Shown: positions 50,455 through 59,812, counted from the stretch's first letter. The stretch: DNA of 64,000 nt from JBFLYH01 sp964630235 (GCA_964630235.1 CAZVUO010000001.1:744001-808000), one strand, 5' to 3'. The notes: generated by a model from the sequence alone, not told the origin. Numbers and translations are program-made.

Positions 50455-51558
50455 TTGGCTCGGGTCGTCTTGAAAAACGTTCGCAAACATTTCCCGGGCA
50501 AAGACCGGGATGCCGTCCAAAGCGTCAACCTCACCTGCGAGGATAAAGAGTTCATCGTCCTGGTCGGGCCTTCGGGCTGCGGCAAATCCACGACCCTGCG
50601 TTTGATCGCCGGGCTGGAGGAAGCGACCGACGGGGAGATCCTGATTGACGACAAGGTCGTCAACGACCTTCCTCCCAAAGACCGCGATATCGCAATGGTT
50701 TTCCAGAACTACGCCCTGTATCCGCACATGACGGTTTACGAAAACATGGCTTTTGGGCTCAAGCTGAAGAAGCTGCCCAAGGATGAAATCAAACGCCGGG
50801 TGCTGGAAGCGGCCGAAACCCTGAGTATCACCCGCCTGCTTGACGCCAAGCCCAAGAACCTGGCCGGCGGCGAACGCCAGCGCGTGGCCCTGGGCCGGGC
50901 GATCGTCCGCAACCCCAAGGTGTTCCTCTTCGATGAGCCGCTTTCCAACCTCGACGCCAAATTGCGCGTGCAAATGCGGGCCGAGATCGGCAAACTGCAC
51001 ACCCGCCTGCAGGCGACCATGATCTACGTGACGCACGACCAGGTGGAGGCCATGACCATGGGCGACCGGATCGTGGTCATGAAGGACGGCGTGATCCAGC
51101 AGATCGCCGACCCCATCACCCTGTACGATCAGCCCAGCAACCGCTTCGTGGCCGGGTTCATCGGTTCGCCGGCCATGAACTTCATGGACGGCTCCATCAT
51201 CAAGAAAAAAGATCTCCTGTATTTTTCCGAGGAGAACTTCACGGTCAAGATTCACGACGACCATGCGCCGGCCCTGGAAGAGATGGTGGGCAAAGAGCTG
51301 GTCATGGGCATCCGTCCGGAAAACATCTACGACAAGGTCTACTATCCCGCCTCGCCGGAGAACACCATTACCGCCACCGTGGAAGTGGTGGAGCCCATGG
51401 GCTGGGACGCCTTCATCTATCTGACCACCGGTAAAACGCCCTTCATCGCGCGCATGGACACCTACGAGCAGCTGGAAGTCAACCAGGACATGGACTTGGT
51501 GATTGACATGAGCAAGGCCCATTTCTTCGATAAAGAAACCGAACAGACGATTGTGTAG
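50455..51558 (+). CDS. ABC transporter ATPase, MalK/UgpC/MsmX type
   Basis: Cytoplasmic ATPase energising a carbohydrate ABC importer. Walker A GPSGCGKSTTLRLIAGL, Walker B FLFDEPLSNLDAKLR and the H-loop YVTHDQVEAMT are normal. The signature is LAGGERQRVALGRA, with Ala and Glu in place of the usual Ser and Gln. A TOBE domain covers the C-terminal 130 residues. Length is 367 residues. It starts with TTG 50455, 7 bases after GAGGAGG. No permease or binding protein is nearby, as for MsmX-type multi-use ATPases. A promoter before and terminator after suggest it stands alone. Confidence 0.88.
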   Translation: MARVVLKNVRKHFPGKDRDAVQSVNLTCEDKEFIVLVGPSGCGKSTTLRLIAGLEEATDGEILIDDKVVNDLPPKDRDIAMVFQNYALYPHMTVYENMAFGLKLKKLPKDEIKRRVLEAAETLSITRLLDAKPKNLAGGERQRVALGRAIVRNPKVFLFDEPLSNLDAKLRVQMRAEIGKLHTRLQATMIYVTHDQVEAMTMGDRIVVMKDGVIQQIADPITLYDQPSNRFVAGFIGSPAMNFMDGSIIKKKDLLYFSEENFTVKIHDDHAPALEEMVGKELVMGIRPENIYDKVYYPASPENTITATVEVVEPMGWDAFIYLTTGKTPFIARMDTYEQLEVNQDMDLVIDMSKAHFFDKETEQTIV

Positions 51559-51568
51559 TACCTGCGAA

Positions 51569-53695
51569 ATGCGAACGAGCGGCAGGGGCGTGCGGGCATT
51601 CGGCGCGCCCCTTTTTTTATTTTTAACCGCGCTCTGCTGGGGGATCCCGAAGGGCTGGGCGGCGCCGGAAGCGGCGGCCAACACCTCCGCCGGCGCGGCC
51701 GCGCGGGTGAGCATTGCCGCGGACTGGCTCAGCTATGCCGAGGAAACGGGGCGGATGGAAGGCCGCGGTTCGGTGCGCATCTGGTATACCAACCTCACGC
51801 TCACCGCGGACACGGCGGAGGCGGACCTCAACACCCGCTGGATCAAGGCCCGCGGCAACGTCACCCTGACCGAGACCGACCGGACCATTCACTGCGCCGA
51901 GCTGGATTACGATCTGCGGGACCAATCGGCGGCCGCCCGGGGGATCCGTTTCGCCACGCGGCCCTGGTTCTACCAGGGCGAGTCCGTGGACAAGCGCGGC
52001 GAAAAGGACGTGCGGATCACCCGCGCCCGGTTCACCACCTGTGACGCCCGCCATCCCCACTACCATCTGACCGCCAGCCAGATCGACGTGGTGCTGGGCG
52101 AATCCCTGACCGCCCATCACGCCGTTCTGTACATGGGAACCACGCCCGTATTTTACCTGCCCTGGATCCAGCGGTCCCTGCGGGACAGCCGGCCGCCGTT
52201 CTCCATCCGCGTGGGCTACAGCGATTTCGAGGGTTTCTACGCCCGCCTCCGGCTCAATTATTACCTGGCGCAGGATAACTACGGCGGCCTGATGCTGGAC
52301 GTGATGGAGAAAAAGGGGCTGGGGGTGGGGCTGGAACACCACCTGACCTATCAGGCGCTGGGCCGCGGCGAAGGGGACCTGTCGGTGTATTATGTGCGGG
52401 ACCAGGAGGCCGAAGCCGAGCGCTGGACCGCCCACCTGGATAACCGGCATGAGTTCGGCGAGCGGGACCAGCTCCAGATCAACCTCGACTACCTGACGGA
52501 CCAGACGTTCAACCGTGAGTTTTCCGCGAGCCTGGTGGATTCCTACCAGCAAAAATCCTACCTGGCGTATGCGCACCGCGGGGATGTTTTTTACTGGAGC
52601 CTGAACGCCAGCGATGTGCAATCCTGGGACCCGGCGCGGGATGCCTACCTCACACAGAGCCGGGAACTGCCCAGCGCCATCCTGTCCATGTCGCCGCAAA
52701 AGCTTTTCCACCTGGGGCAGCCGCTGTACTTCAACTTCAGTTCGAACCTCAGCCGGTCCTACCGGCGGGTTGACGTGGATCCGGACGGCGATCTCTTCGC
52801 ACAGGATCTTCGCTACCGCTACGAAGATACGTTCCGCCTGACACCGGGGCTGACCGAAACCTACAATTTTCCCCTGCGCGTTCCCACCCAACCCAGCCTT
52901 TCCGGCTCCCTTTACCTGCCTTTGACCGGCAGTTACCGGGAGACCGTCTTCGGCGATCATGCAGGCGATCAGGTTACGCCCCAAACCCAGCTCGATGCCG
53001 GCTACAGCACCAATCTCACCCTGACCAACAAGTGGGTCAATTACCGCTACACCAAGCCCACGCACCTGGTCGAGAGCAGGCTGTCCCATGACTTCAGCCG
53101 GCAGTTTTCCCTCGCGGGAGACCGCGTTCTGCAAAACGCGGGTGTTACCTCCAACCGCCTCGGCGCGGGCGTGGATTATTTCATGGGTAACTTCATCGTG
53201 CTGCGCGGCAGCACGGGGTACAACCTCCACCTCGCGGTCCCCTCGCCGGATTGGCGCGATCACATGGATCCACTGAGTTTCAGCGGCAACGCCACCCTCG
53301 GTTCGGGCGTAACCCTGAACTGGCAGGGAACGCACGACTGGCTGAAACAGCGCGTGACCTCTGGCTATGTCTCGGCCAGCCTGACCGAACGCGACTGGAA
53401 CCTGTCCTGGAACAATTCGTATTCCTACCTGGGAACGGCCTCCAGCCGCGAACATTCCTGGTTCGCGGTCTTGAACGCCGGCGTGCGTCCCGGCCTGGGG
53501 CTGTCCCTGCAGTCCAGCCTGCAATTCGAAATGCTGCAAAAGAAATTCACCAATTACTCCCTGACCTTGTCCCGCGACCTGCACTGCTGGGAAATGCAGA
53601 CCGGGCTCAAGGTTTACGCCGACGGGCGCTATGAAGTCGGCTTTGGCTTGAATTTAAAAGCTTTTCCGGAATTTCACGTCGGGTCCGGGCTCTAG
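51569..53695 (+). CDS. lptD: LPS-assembly protein LptD
   Basis: Outer-membrane protein that inserts lipopolysaccharide into the outer leaflet. A signal peptide covers residues about 1-31 (LFLFLTALCWG hydrophobic part). The LptA/OstA-like periplasmic domain spans about 40-190 (EGRGSVRIWYTNLTLTADTAE, quoted as GRGSVRIW and LTADTAEAD). The C-terminal beta-barrel runs from about 200, with DNYGGLMLDVMEKKGLGVG. Length is 708 residues, somewhat shorter than proteobacterial LptD (about 780). It lacks an obvious partner lptE. The start region contains an intrinsic terminator. Alternative later starts would lose the signal peptide. Confidence 0.88.
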   Translation: MRTSGRGVRAFGAPLFLFLTALCWGIPKGWAAPEAAANTSAGAAARVSIAADWLSYAEETGRMEGRGSVRIWYTNLTLTADTAEADLNTRWIKARGNVTLTETDRTIHCAELDYDLRDQSAAARGIRFATRPWFYQGESVDKRGEKDVRITRARFTTCDARHPHYHLTASQIDVVLGESLTAHHAVLYMGTTPVFYLPWIQRSLRDSRPPFSIRVGYSDFEGFYARLRLNYYLAQDNYGGLMLDVMEKKGLGVGLEHHLTYQALGRGEGDLSVYYVRDQEAEAERWTAHLDNRHEFGERDQLQINLDYLTDQTFNREFSASLVDSYQQKSYLAYAHRGDVFYWSLNASDVQSWDPARDAYLTQSRELPSAILSMSPQKLFHLGQPLYFNFSSNLSRSYRRVDVDPDGDLFAQDLRYRYEDTFRLTPGLTETYNFPLRVPTQPSLSGSLYLPLTGSYRETVFGDHAGDQVTPQTQLDAGYSTNLTLTNKWVNYRYTKPTHLVESRLSHDFSRQFSLAGDRVLQNAGVTSNRLGAGVDYFMGNFIVLRGSTGYNLHLAVPSPDWRDHMDPLSFSGNATLGSGVTLNWQGTHDWLKQRVTSGYVSASLTERDWNLSWNNSYSYLGTASSREHSWFAVLNAGVRPGLGLSLQSSLQFEMLQKKFTNYSLTLSRDLHCWEMQTGLKVYADGRYEVGFGLNLKAFPEFHVGSGL
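51585..51618 (+). terminator. Intrinsic terminator inside the lptD signal-peptide codons
   Basis: A 9-bp stem with one G-U pair (51585-51593 with 51603-51611), an 8- to 9-base loop, then seven Ts (51612-51618). It is 27 bases after the ABC ATPase stop codon, and lies inside the start of the lptD frame. Confidence 0.75.
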
Positions 53696-53702
53696 AGCCC
53701 GG
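53685..53702. repeat. 18-bp perfect palindrome at the lptD stop codon
   Basis: CCGGGCTCTAGAGCCCGG with the TAG stop in its centre (53693-53695). No T-run follows. Confidence 0.65.
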
Positions 53703-53727
53703 TCCGGGAGGCATGCGGGGTTTGCGC

Positions 53728-53756
53728 TTGAGGGATGAGGGGAACGATGCTATAAT
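53728..53756 (+). promoter_or_regulatory. Sigma70-type promoter for the sugar-nucleotide cluster
   Basis: TTGAGG (53728-53733), 17-bp spacer, extended -10 TGC before TATAAT (53751-53756), 36 bp before ugd. Confidence 0.75.
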
Positions 53757-53791
53757 TCCATCCTTTTTGCAACCCCGGCGGAGGCGGAAGC

Positions 53792-55081
53792 ATGAAAATC
53801 TGCGTTGTGGGTACCGGCTATGTGGGCTTGGTCACCTGCGCCTGCTTTGCGGACCTGGGCAATGAAGTGATCGGCGTGGACCAGGACGCGGAAAAGATCC
53901 GCGTGCTCGAGCAGGGCCACGTGCCGATCTTCGAACCCGGATTGCAGGAACTTATTGAACGGCAGCGCGGGAAACGGCTGATCTTCACCACGGACCTGGC
54001 CAAAGGCGTTCAGGCGTCGGAGTTTATTTTTATCGCGGTCGGCACGCCGCCCCAGGAGAACGGAGAGGCGGACCTCTCGGCCGTGAAGGCCGTGGCCGCG
54101 GAGATCGGCAAGCACCTCAACGGCCCCAAGGTCGTGGTGGACAAAAGCACGGTCCCGGTCGGCATGGGCGATCTGGTGGCCAGCATCATCGAGGAGCACA
54201 ACCGCCACCAGCACGCCGTGCAAGTGGTGGCCAACCCGGAATTCCTGCGTGAAGGGTCGGCTGTCCATGATTTCATGCATCCGGACCGGATCCTGATCGG
54301 CGCCGGCGATCTGGCGGCGGCCGAACGCCTGAGCGAGCTGTACAAGCCGCTCGAGGCCGATATCATGGTGACGGACTTGCGTTCGGCGGAAATGATCAAG
54401 TACGCCAGCAACGCGTTCCTCGCCGCCAAGATCACGTTCATCAACGAGATCGCCAACCTTTGCGACCGGGTGGGCGCGGACGTGGCCAAGGTGGCGCACG
54501 GCATGGGGCTGGACCACCGCATCGGGCCGGCTTTCCTGAACGCCGGCGCGGGATACGGCGGCTCGTGCTTTCCCAAGGACGTGTCCGCCCTGGTCCAGAA
54601 GGCCGCCAAGGAAGGCTACGACTTCAAACTTTTAAAGGCCGTGATCGAGGCCAACGAGCACCAGAAGCGGTCTCTGCTGGCCCGGGTCAAGGAGATCCTG
54701 GGGCCGCTGGAAGGCAAACAGATCGCCGTGTGGGGATTGTCCTTCAAACCCAATACCGACGACCTGCGCGAGGCCGTGTCCGCGACCGTGATCCCGCTCC
54801 TGCAGGAGAACGGCGCGCGCGTCCGCGCCTACGATCCCGCGGCCATGGAGCACGCCCGCCGCCAGCTGCCGGGCCTGAAGCTGACGGACAACGCGTACGC
54901 CGCGGTGGAAGGGGCGCACTGCCTGGTGATTTTGACCGAGTGGAACGAATTCAAGGAAATGGACCTCGCGCGCGTCAAGGAACTGATGCGGTCGCCCGTG
55001 ATCGTGGACGGGCGCAACATTTACGATCCGGCCAAGGTCAAGGCCCTGGGGTTCACCTACCGGGGCATCGGCCGGCGTTAA
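53792..55081 (+). CDS. ugd: UDP-glucose 6-dehydrogenase
   Basis: Oxidises UDP-glucose to UDP-glucuronate with NAD. Nucleotide-binding motif GTGYVGLVTCACFADLG starts at residue 7. The catalytic Cys is in GYGGSCFPKDVSAL near residue 260. The C-terminal domain includes IAVWGLSFKPNTDDLREAVS, quoted as AVWGLSFKPNTDDLREA. Length is 429 residues. GGAGG lies 8 bases before ATG 53792. It is first in the cluster, downstream of the strong promoter. Confidence 0.95.
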   Translation: MKICVVGTGYVGLVTCACFADLGNEVIGVDQDAEKIRVLEQGHVPIFEPGLQELIERQRGKRLIFTTDLAKGVQASEFIFIAVGTPPQENGEADLSAVKAVAAEIGKHLNGPKVVVDKSTVPVGMGDLVASIIEEHNRHQHAVQVVANPEFLREGSAVHDFMHPDRILIGAGDLAAAERLSELYKPLEADIMVTDLRSAEMIKYASNAFLAAKITFINEIANLCDRVGADVAKVAHGMGLDHRIGPAFLNAGAGYGGSCFPKDVSALVQKAAKEGYDFKLLKAVIEANEHQKRSLLARVKEILGPLEGKQIAVWGLSFKPNTDDLREAVSATVIPLLQENGARVRAYDPAAMEHARRQLPGLKLTDNAYAAVEGAHCLVILTEWNEFKEMDLARVKELMRSPVIVDGRNIYDPAKVKALGFTYRGIGRR

Positions 55082-55104
55082 TTCAAAGCAAAGGAGAATG
55101 TTCC

Positions 55105-55860
55105 GTGGCCTCCACCCTGCGCGGTGTTATTCTGGCCGGCGGTCTGGGCACGCGCCTCAAACCGCTGACCGACATCACCAACAAGCACCTGCTGCCCGTG
55201 TACGACCAGCCGATGATCTTCCACCCCATCCAGAAGATGGTCGAAGCCGGCATTGACGAGATCATGCTGGTCACCGGCGGCCACCACGCGGGCGAGTTCC
55301 TGCGGCTGCTGGGCGACGGCCGCCGCTTCGGCGTGCGCCGCCTGCAGTACGCCTACCAGCAGGGAGAGGGCGGTATTGCCGAGGCCCTCGGCCTGGCCGA
55401 GGATTTCGCCGAGGGGCATCCGATCCTGGTGTTCCTCGGGGACAACATCGTCTCGGATTCCCTGCGGCCCTACGCCCAGCAGTTCCGCCAGCACCCCCGC
55501 GGCGCCATGATCCTGCTCAAGGCCGTGAAGAACCTTTCGGCCTACGGCGTGCCGCGATTCAAGGGCGGCCGGATCGAGCGCATCATCGAGAAACCCAAGA
55601 AGGCGCCCTCGCCGTACGCCGTGATCGGCATCTATTTTTACGACGCGTCGGTGTTCAAGATCGTCAAGACCCTCAAGCCGTCGGGCCGGGGCGAGCTGGA
55701 GATCACGGACGTGAACAACAGCTATCTGCGGCGCGGACAGATGGCGCACGGCATTCTGCATGGCCACTGGGCCGATGCCGGCGAATCCATTGACTCGTGG
55801 TTTGAGGCCAATCTGATGGCCCGCGAGGAGCGCCGGAACAAGAAAGCGAGGTCGGCGTAA
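55105..55860 (+). CDS. Glucose-1-phosphate thymidylyltransferase-like protein
   Basis: Nucleotidyltransferase of the RmlA type. The signature LAGGLGTRLKPLTDITNKHLLPVYD (quoted as LAGGLGTRLKPLT) is at the N-terminus. FLGDNIV gives the metal Asp and VLAG-like EKP (IIEKPKKAPSPYAVIGIY) the later motif. The protein is 251 residues, shorter than RmlA (about 290), as in many bacterial dNDP-sugar clusters. Start GTG 55105 follows AAAGGAG. It precedes rmlB by two bases. Confidence 0.85.
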   Translation: MASTLRGVILAGGLGTRLKPLTDITNKHLLPVYDQPMIFHPIQKMVEAGIDEIMLVTGGHHAGEFLRLLGDGRRFGVRRLQYAYQQGEGGIAEALGLAEDFAEGHPILVFLGDNIVSDSLRPYAQQFRQHPRGAMILLKAVKNLSAYGVPRFKGGRIERIIEKPKKAPSPYAVIGIYFYDASVFKIVKTLKPSGRGELEITDVNNSYLRRGQMAHGILHGHWADAGESIDSWFEANLMAREERRNKKARSA

Positions 55861-55862
55861 GC

Positions 55863-56870
55863 ATGCGCGTGCTCATTACCGGCGGGGCCGGCTTCATCGG
55901 TTCCCACTACGTGGATTTGCGCCTTAAACGCCACTCCCGCGACCTGGTGGTGGTCCTGGACAAGCTGACGTACGCCGGCAACCCGGCCAACCTTGCCCAG
56001 GCCCGCACCAGCCCCCGCTTCCGCTTCGTGCGGGGAGACATCTGCGACCGCGCGCTGGTCAACCGGGTGGTCAAGCGGCACCGCATCGAGGTTATCGTCA
56101 ATTTCGCGGCCGAGACCCACGTGGACCGCTCGATCCTCTCTCCCGAGGAATTCGCGAAGACCGACGTGCTCGGCACCCAGACCCTGCTGGAGGCGGTCCG
56201 GCGCTTCAAGCTCAAGCGTTTCCTGCAGATCTCCACGGACGAGGTGTACGGGTCCATCGAACGCGGCGTGTTCCGGGAGACCGATCCCCTCAAGCCTTCC
56301 AGCCCCTATTCGGCCTCCAAAGCGGGCGGGGACCTGCAGGTGCTGGCCTACCGCCACACCTACGGCCTGCCCGTGATCATCACCCGCTCATCGAATAATT
56401 TCGGCCCCCGGCAGTACCCGGAAAAACTGATCCCGCTGTTCATCACGAACGCCCTGGAAGGGCTCTCTCTGCCGCTGTACGGCGACGGCCTCAACACCCG
56501 CGACTGGATCTACGTGGAGGACAATTGCCTGGGCCTGGACCGGGTCCTGGAGCGCGGCCTGCCGGGCGAAATATACAACCTGGGCGCGGGCAACACCCAC
56601 ACCAACCTCGAGATTACGCGCCGGATTCTGTCGCTCCTTAAAAAGCCCGCCAGCCTGGTCCGCCGCGTGCCGGACCGGCTGGGACACGACCGCCGCTACG
56701 CCCTGAGCGTGGCCAAGACCAAAACGCTGGGGTGGAAGCCTCGGTGGTCGTTCGAGCGCGCCCTGGCCGCCACGGTGCGCTGGTACGTGGAGCACCCGGA
56801 GTGGTGGCGGCCGTTGAAATCCGGCGCGTATCTGCGCTATTACCGGAAACAATACAGCCACAGGAGCTAA
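55863..56870 (+). CDS. rmlB: dTDP-glucose 4,6-dehydratase
   Basis: Extended SDR enzyme that makes dTDP-4-keto-6-deoxyglucose. ITGGAGFIGSHYV binds NAD. The catalytic Tyr and Lys are in SPYSASKAGGD near residue 145. STDEVYGS and DHSRA-type DNCLGL segments agree. Length is 335 residues. It directly follows the RmlA-like gene and precedes gmd. rmlC is absent from the window. Confidence 0.92.
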   Translation: MRVLITGGAGFIGSHYVDLRLKRHSRDLVVVLDKLTYAGNPANLAQARTSPRFRFVRGDICDRALVNRVVKRHRIEVIVNFAAETHVDRSILSPEEFAKTDVLGTQTLLEAVRRFKLKRFLQISTDEVYGSIERGVFRETDPLKPSSPYSASKAGGDLQVLAYRHTYGLPVIITRSSNNFGPRQYPEKLIPLFITNALEGLSLPLYGDGLNTRDWIYVEDNCLGLDRVLERGLPGEIYNLGAGNTHTNLEITRRILSLLKKPASLVRRVPDRLGHDRRYALSVAKTKTLGWKPRWSFERALAATVRWYVEHPEWWRPLKSGAYLRYYRKQYSHRS

Positions 56871-56874
56871 GGTC

Positions 56875-57891
56875 ATGCCCAAGAGCACCGCGAAAACGAA
56901 ACGCATCGCCCTGATCACGGGCATTACCGGCCAGGACGGCAGTTACCTGGCTGAATTCCTGCTGGGGCGCGGGTACCGCGTGTTCGGGACGGTCCGCCGC
57001 AATTCCACCGAGAGCTTCGAGCGCATCGAGCACCTCAAGGACCAGCTCGAGCTCCTGGAAGTGGACCTGCTCGACCAGATGTCCATCCTGACCGCGCTGA
57101 AAAAGGCCCGGCCGCACGAGGTCTACAACCTGGCCGCCCAGTCCTTCGTGCCGACCTCGTGGGAACAGCCGATCTTGACGGGCGAGTTCACCGCCCTGGG
57201 CGTCACCCGCATGCTGGAAGGCGTGCGCACCGTGGATCCCCGCATCCGCTTCTATCAGGCGAGCTCGTCCGAAATGTTCGGCAAGGTCCGGACCGTGCCC
57301 CAGAACGAACTGACACCGTTCTACCCGCGCAGTCCCTACGGCGTGGCCAAGGTGTACGGCCACTTCATCACCGTCAACTACCGCGAGAGCTATGACCTGT
57401 TCGCGGTGTCAGGCATCCTGTTCAACCACGAGTCCCCGCGCCGCGGCAAGGAATTCGTGACGCGCAAGGTCACGGACGCGGTCGCGCGCATCAAGCTGGG
57501 GGCCCAGTCCAAGCTCGCCATGGGCAACCTGAACGCCAAGCGCGATTGGGGATACGCGGGGGACTATGTCCGGGCCATGTGGCTCATGCTCCAGCAGAAC
57601 CACCCCGCGGACTACGTGATCGCCACGGGCGTGAACCATTCGGTGCGCGACCTCCTGAGCACGGCGTTCAGCCACGCGGGCCTGGACTGGCGCGATTACG
57701 TGCGGGTGGACCCCAAGCTCATCCGGCCGGCCGAGGTCGAACACCTGCTGGGCGACCCGGCCAAGGCGCGGCGGGAGCTGAAGTGGAAGCCCGAGGTGTC
57801 GTTTGAACAGATGATCCGCATGATGGTGGACGCGGACCTGCGGCGGGTGGAGCTGGAGCTCCGCGTGCGTCCGCACCGCGTCACGCGCTAG
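56875..57891 (+). CDS. gmd: GDP-mannose 4,6-dehydratase
   Basis: Converts GDP-mannose to GDP-4-keto-6-deoxymannose. ALITGITGQDGSYLAEFLLGRGY (quoted as ITGITGQDGSYLAEFLL) is the Gmd signature. SSSEMFGKVR and RSPYGVAKVYGHF supply the catalytic Ser/Tyr-Lys. Length is 338 residues. It overlaps no neighbour; the stop codon touches a perfect hairpin. Confidence 0.94.
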   Translation: MPKSTAKTKRIALITGITGQDGSYLAEFLLGRGYRVFGTVRRNSTESFERIEHLKDQLELLEVDLLDQMSILTALKKARPHEVYNLAAQSFVPTSWEQPILTGEFTALGVTRMLEGVRTVDPRIRFYQASSSEMFGKVRTVPQNELTPFYPRSPYGVAKVYGHFITVNYRESYDLFAVSGILFNHESPRRGKEFVTRKVTDAVARIKLGAQSKLAMGNLNAKRDWGYAGDYVRAMWLMLQQNHPADYVIATGVNHSVRDLLSTAFSHAGLDWRDYVRVDPKLIRPAEVEHLLGDPAKARRELKWKPEVSFEQMIRMMVDADLRRVELELRVRPHRVTR

Positions 57892-57920
57892 GAACCTGAG
57901 CGTTTAGTCGCTCAGGTTCC
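57891..57920 (+). repeat. Perfect hairpin at the gmd stop codon
   Basis: GGAACCTGAGCG (57891-57902), a 6-base loop and CGCTCAGGTTCC (57909-57920). The first G is the last base of the TAG stop. No T-run. Confidence 0.7.
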
Positions 57921-57921
57921 G

Positions 57922-57956
57922 GAGCAATTGAGCACATTGAGCAATTTGAGCAACTC
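57922..57956 (+). repeat. Short GAGCA-type tandem microrepeats
   Basis: Four copies of GAGCAnnTT-like units of 8-9 bases in a row. The related TTGAGCA motif also occurs in the 37491 inverted repeat. The 180-bp gap holds nothing else I can support. Confidence 0.45.
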
Positions 57957-58071
57957 AAAGCACAATGGCGACTGAAGGAAGTCCCGCTGTTTGACTATAT
58001 CCTCCGGTCGGGGCGGTCCATTTGCCCTCCTTGCTCATCTGGCTCGATCCATCAGAAGGAGAACGGTCCGC

Positions 58072-59040
58072 ATGGGATTCCTGCAAGGCAAGCGGGTTTT
58101 GGTCACGGGCGGGCATGGATTTTTAGGCTCTCATCTCCTGCCCACCCTGGTGTCTCACGGCTCAAGCGACGTCATCGCGCCCCGCATCGAGGAGTGCGAC
58201 CTGACCCAGCTGGACCAGGTCCAGCGCCTGCTCGCCGATTCCAAACCGCAGGTCATCATCCATCTCGCGGCCGTGGTGGGGGGGATCGGGGCCAACCGGG
58301 CCAATCCCGGCACGTTTTTCTACCAGAACCTCATCATGGGCGTGCAGCTCATGGAGCAGGCCCGCCTGCAGGGCGTGGACAAGTTCGTGGCCATGGGCAC
58401 GATCTGCGCCTATCCCAAATTCACGCCCGTGCCGTTCCGCGAGGAGCACCTGTGGGACGGGTACCCCGAGGAGACCAACGCGCCGTACGGCCTGGCCAAG
58501 AAAATGCTTTTGGTCCAGGCCCAAGCCTACCGCCAGCAGTACGGCTTTAACGCCATCTATCTCCTGCCCGTGAACCTCTACGGGCCGCGCGACAATTTCA
58601 ATCCCGACTCGTCCCATGTGATCCCGGCCCTGATCCGCAAGTGCCTGGAGGCCCAGGAACGGGGCGATCCGGAGATCGTGGTCTGGGGCGATGGCTCGGC
58701 CACGCGGGAGTTCCTCTACGTGGAGGACGCGGCCCGGGGCATTGCGCTGGCGGCTGACCGTTACCACGGACCGGAACCGGTGAACCTGGGCGCGGGCCGT
58801 GAGATCTCCATTCGCGACCTGGTGGAGCTCATTGCCCGGCTCACGGGTTTTAACGGCGCCATTACCTGGGACCGGACCAAACCCAACGGCCAGCCGCGGC
58901 GGTGCCTGGACACGCACCGCGCGTGGGAGTACTTCGGCTTCAAGGCGGAAAAAGATTTTGAGTCCGGGCTGCGCGAGACCATTGCCTGGTACCGGGCGCA
59001 CCGGCACGCTAACCAGGAAGCGGGTGAAGCGCATGGCTGA
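58072..59040 (+). CDS. GDP-L-fucose synthase-like NAD-dependent epimerase
   Basis: Extended SDR. VTGGHGFLGSHLLPTL binds NAD(P). The catalytic Tyr-Lys are in NAPYGLAKKMLL near residue 140. GTICAYPKFTPVPFREE and LYGPRDNFNPDSSHVIPALI are typical of the Fcl/WcaG family. It could complete GDP-L-fucose synthesis after gmd. Length is 322 residues. ATG 58072 follows AAGGAG by 10 bases; an earlier in-frame start at 57991 lacks a site. It overlaps the next gene by 8 bp. Confidence 0.83.
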   Translation: MGFLQGKRVLVTGGHGFLGSHLLPTLVSHGSSDVIAPRIEECDLTQLDQVQRLLADSKPQVIIHLAAVVGGIGANRANPGTFFYQNLIMGVQLMEQARLQGVDKFVAMGTICAYPKFTPVPFREEHLWDGYPEETNAPYGLAKKMLLVQAQAYRQQYGFNAIYLLPVNLYGPRDNFNPDSSHVIPALIRKCLEAQERGDPEIVVWGDGSATREFLYVEDAARGIALAADRYHGPEPVNLGAGREISIRDLVELIARLTGFNGAITWDRTKPNGQPRRCLDTHRAWEYFGFKAEKDFESGLRETIAWYRAHRHANQEAGEAHG

Positions 59041-59812
59041 TCAGCCGAAGGTCCTGATCCTGTGCGGCGGCATGGGCACGCGCCTGCGCGAGGAGACGGA
59101 ATACAAACCCAAGCCGCTGGTGGAGATCGGCGGCATGCCGGTCCTGTGGCACATCCTCAAGCATTATTCCCAGGCCGGGTTCCGCGACTTCGTCCTGGCC
59201 CTGGGATATAAGGGCGCGATGATCAAGGAATACTTCCTCAACTTCGAGTGGATGAGCAACGACTTCACCCTCAACCTGCGGTCGCGGCAGGAACGGGTCG
59301 TGAACCTGAGCCACGACCTGGAGGACTGGTCCCTGACCTTCACGGACACGGGGCTCAAAACGCCGACCGGCGGCCGGATCTTCAACGCCCGCAAATACCT
59401 GACCGGCGAGTATTTTCTGGCCACGTACGGCGACGGGTTGTGCAACGTGGACCTCCAGGCGCTGGTGTCCTTTCATCAGAAGCAGAAAAAGATCGCGACC
59501 CTGACCGGCGTGCATCCTTCGTCGCCCTTCGGGGTGATCGAGGCCGCGGACGGCGCGGTCAGGTCGTTCAAGGAGAAGCCGCGCCTGGAGGGCATGGTGA
59601 ACGGCGGCTTTTTCGTCTTCGACCGCCGCATCTTCGATTATCTCGGACCCGAGGCCGTGCTCGAGGAGGAACCCCTCCGGCGCCTGGCTGCCGACAACCA
59701 GCTGGCCGTTTATCCGCACCGGGATTTTTGGGCGTGCATGGATACCTTCAAGGACGTGGAACGCCTGAACGCCATGTGGGAGCAGGGCGACCATCCGTGG
59801 AAGACGTGGTGA
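59033..59812 (+). CDS. rfbF: Glucose-1-phosphate cytidylyltransferase
   Basis: Makes CDP-glucose from CTP and glucose-1-phosphate. The motif LCGGMGTRLREETEYKPKPLVEIGG (quoted as CGGMGTRLREET and PKPLVEIGG) is typical of RfbF. TYGDGLCNVDL supplies the metal-binding Asp, and HPSSPFGVIE and FKEKP follow. Length is 259 residues. ATG 59033 overlaps the previous gene. A 227-bp gap follows that contains an intergenic repeat. Confidence 0.92.
   Translation: MADQPKVLILCGGMGTRLREETEYKPKPLVEIGGMPVLWHILKHYSQAGFRDFVLALGYKGAMIKEYFLNFEWMSNDFTLNLRSRQERVVNLSHDLEDWSLTFTDTGLKTPTGGRIFNARKYLTGEYFLATYGDGLCNVDLQALVSFHQKQKKIATLTGVHPSSPFGVIEAADGAVRSFKEKPRLEGMVNGGFFVFDRRIFDYLGPEAVLEEEPLRRLAADNQLAVYPHRDFWACMDTFKDVERLNAMWEQGDHPWKTW

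Noticed and set aside
57922..57956. Short tandem repeats as a CRISPR array
   Set aside because: Units are 8-9 bases with no spacers; no cas genes nearby.
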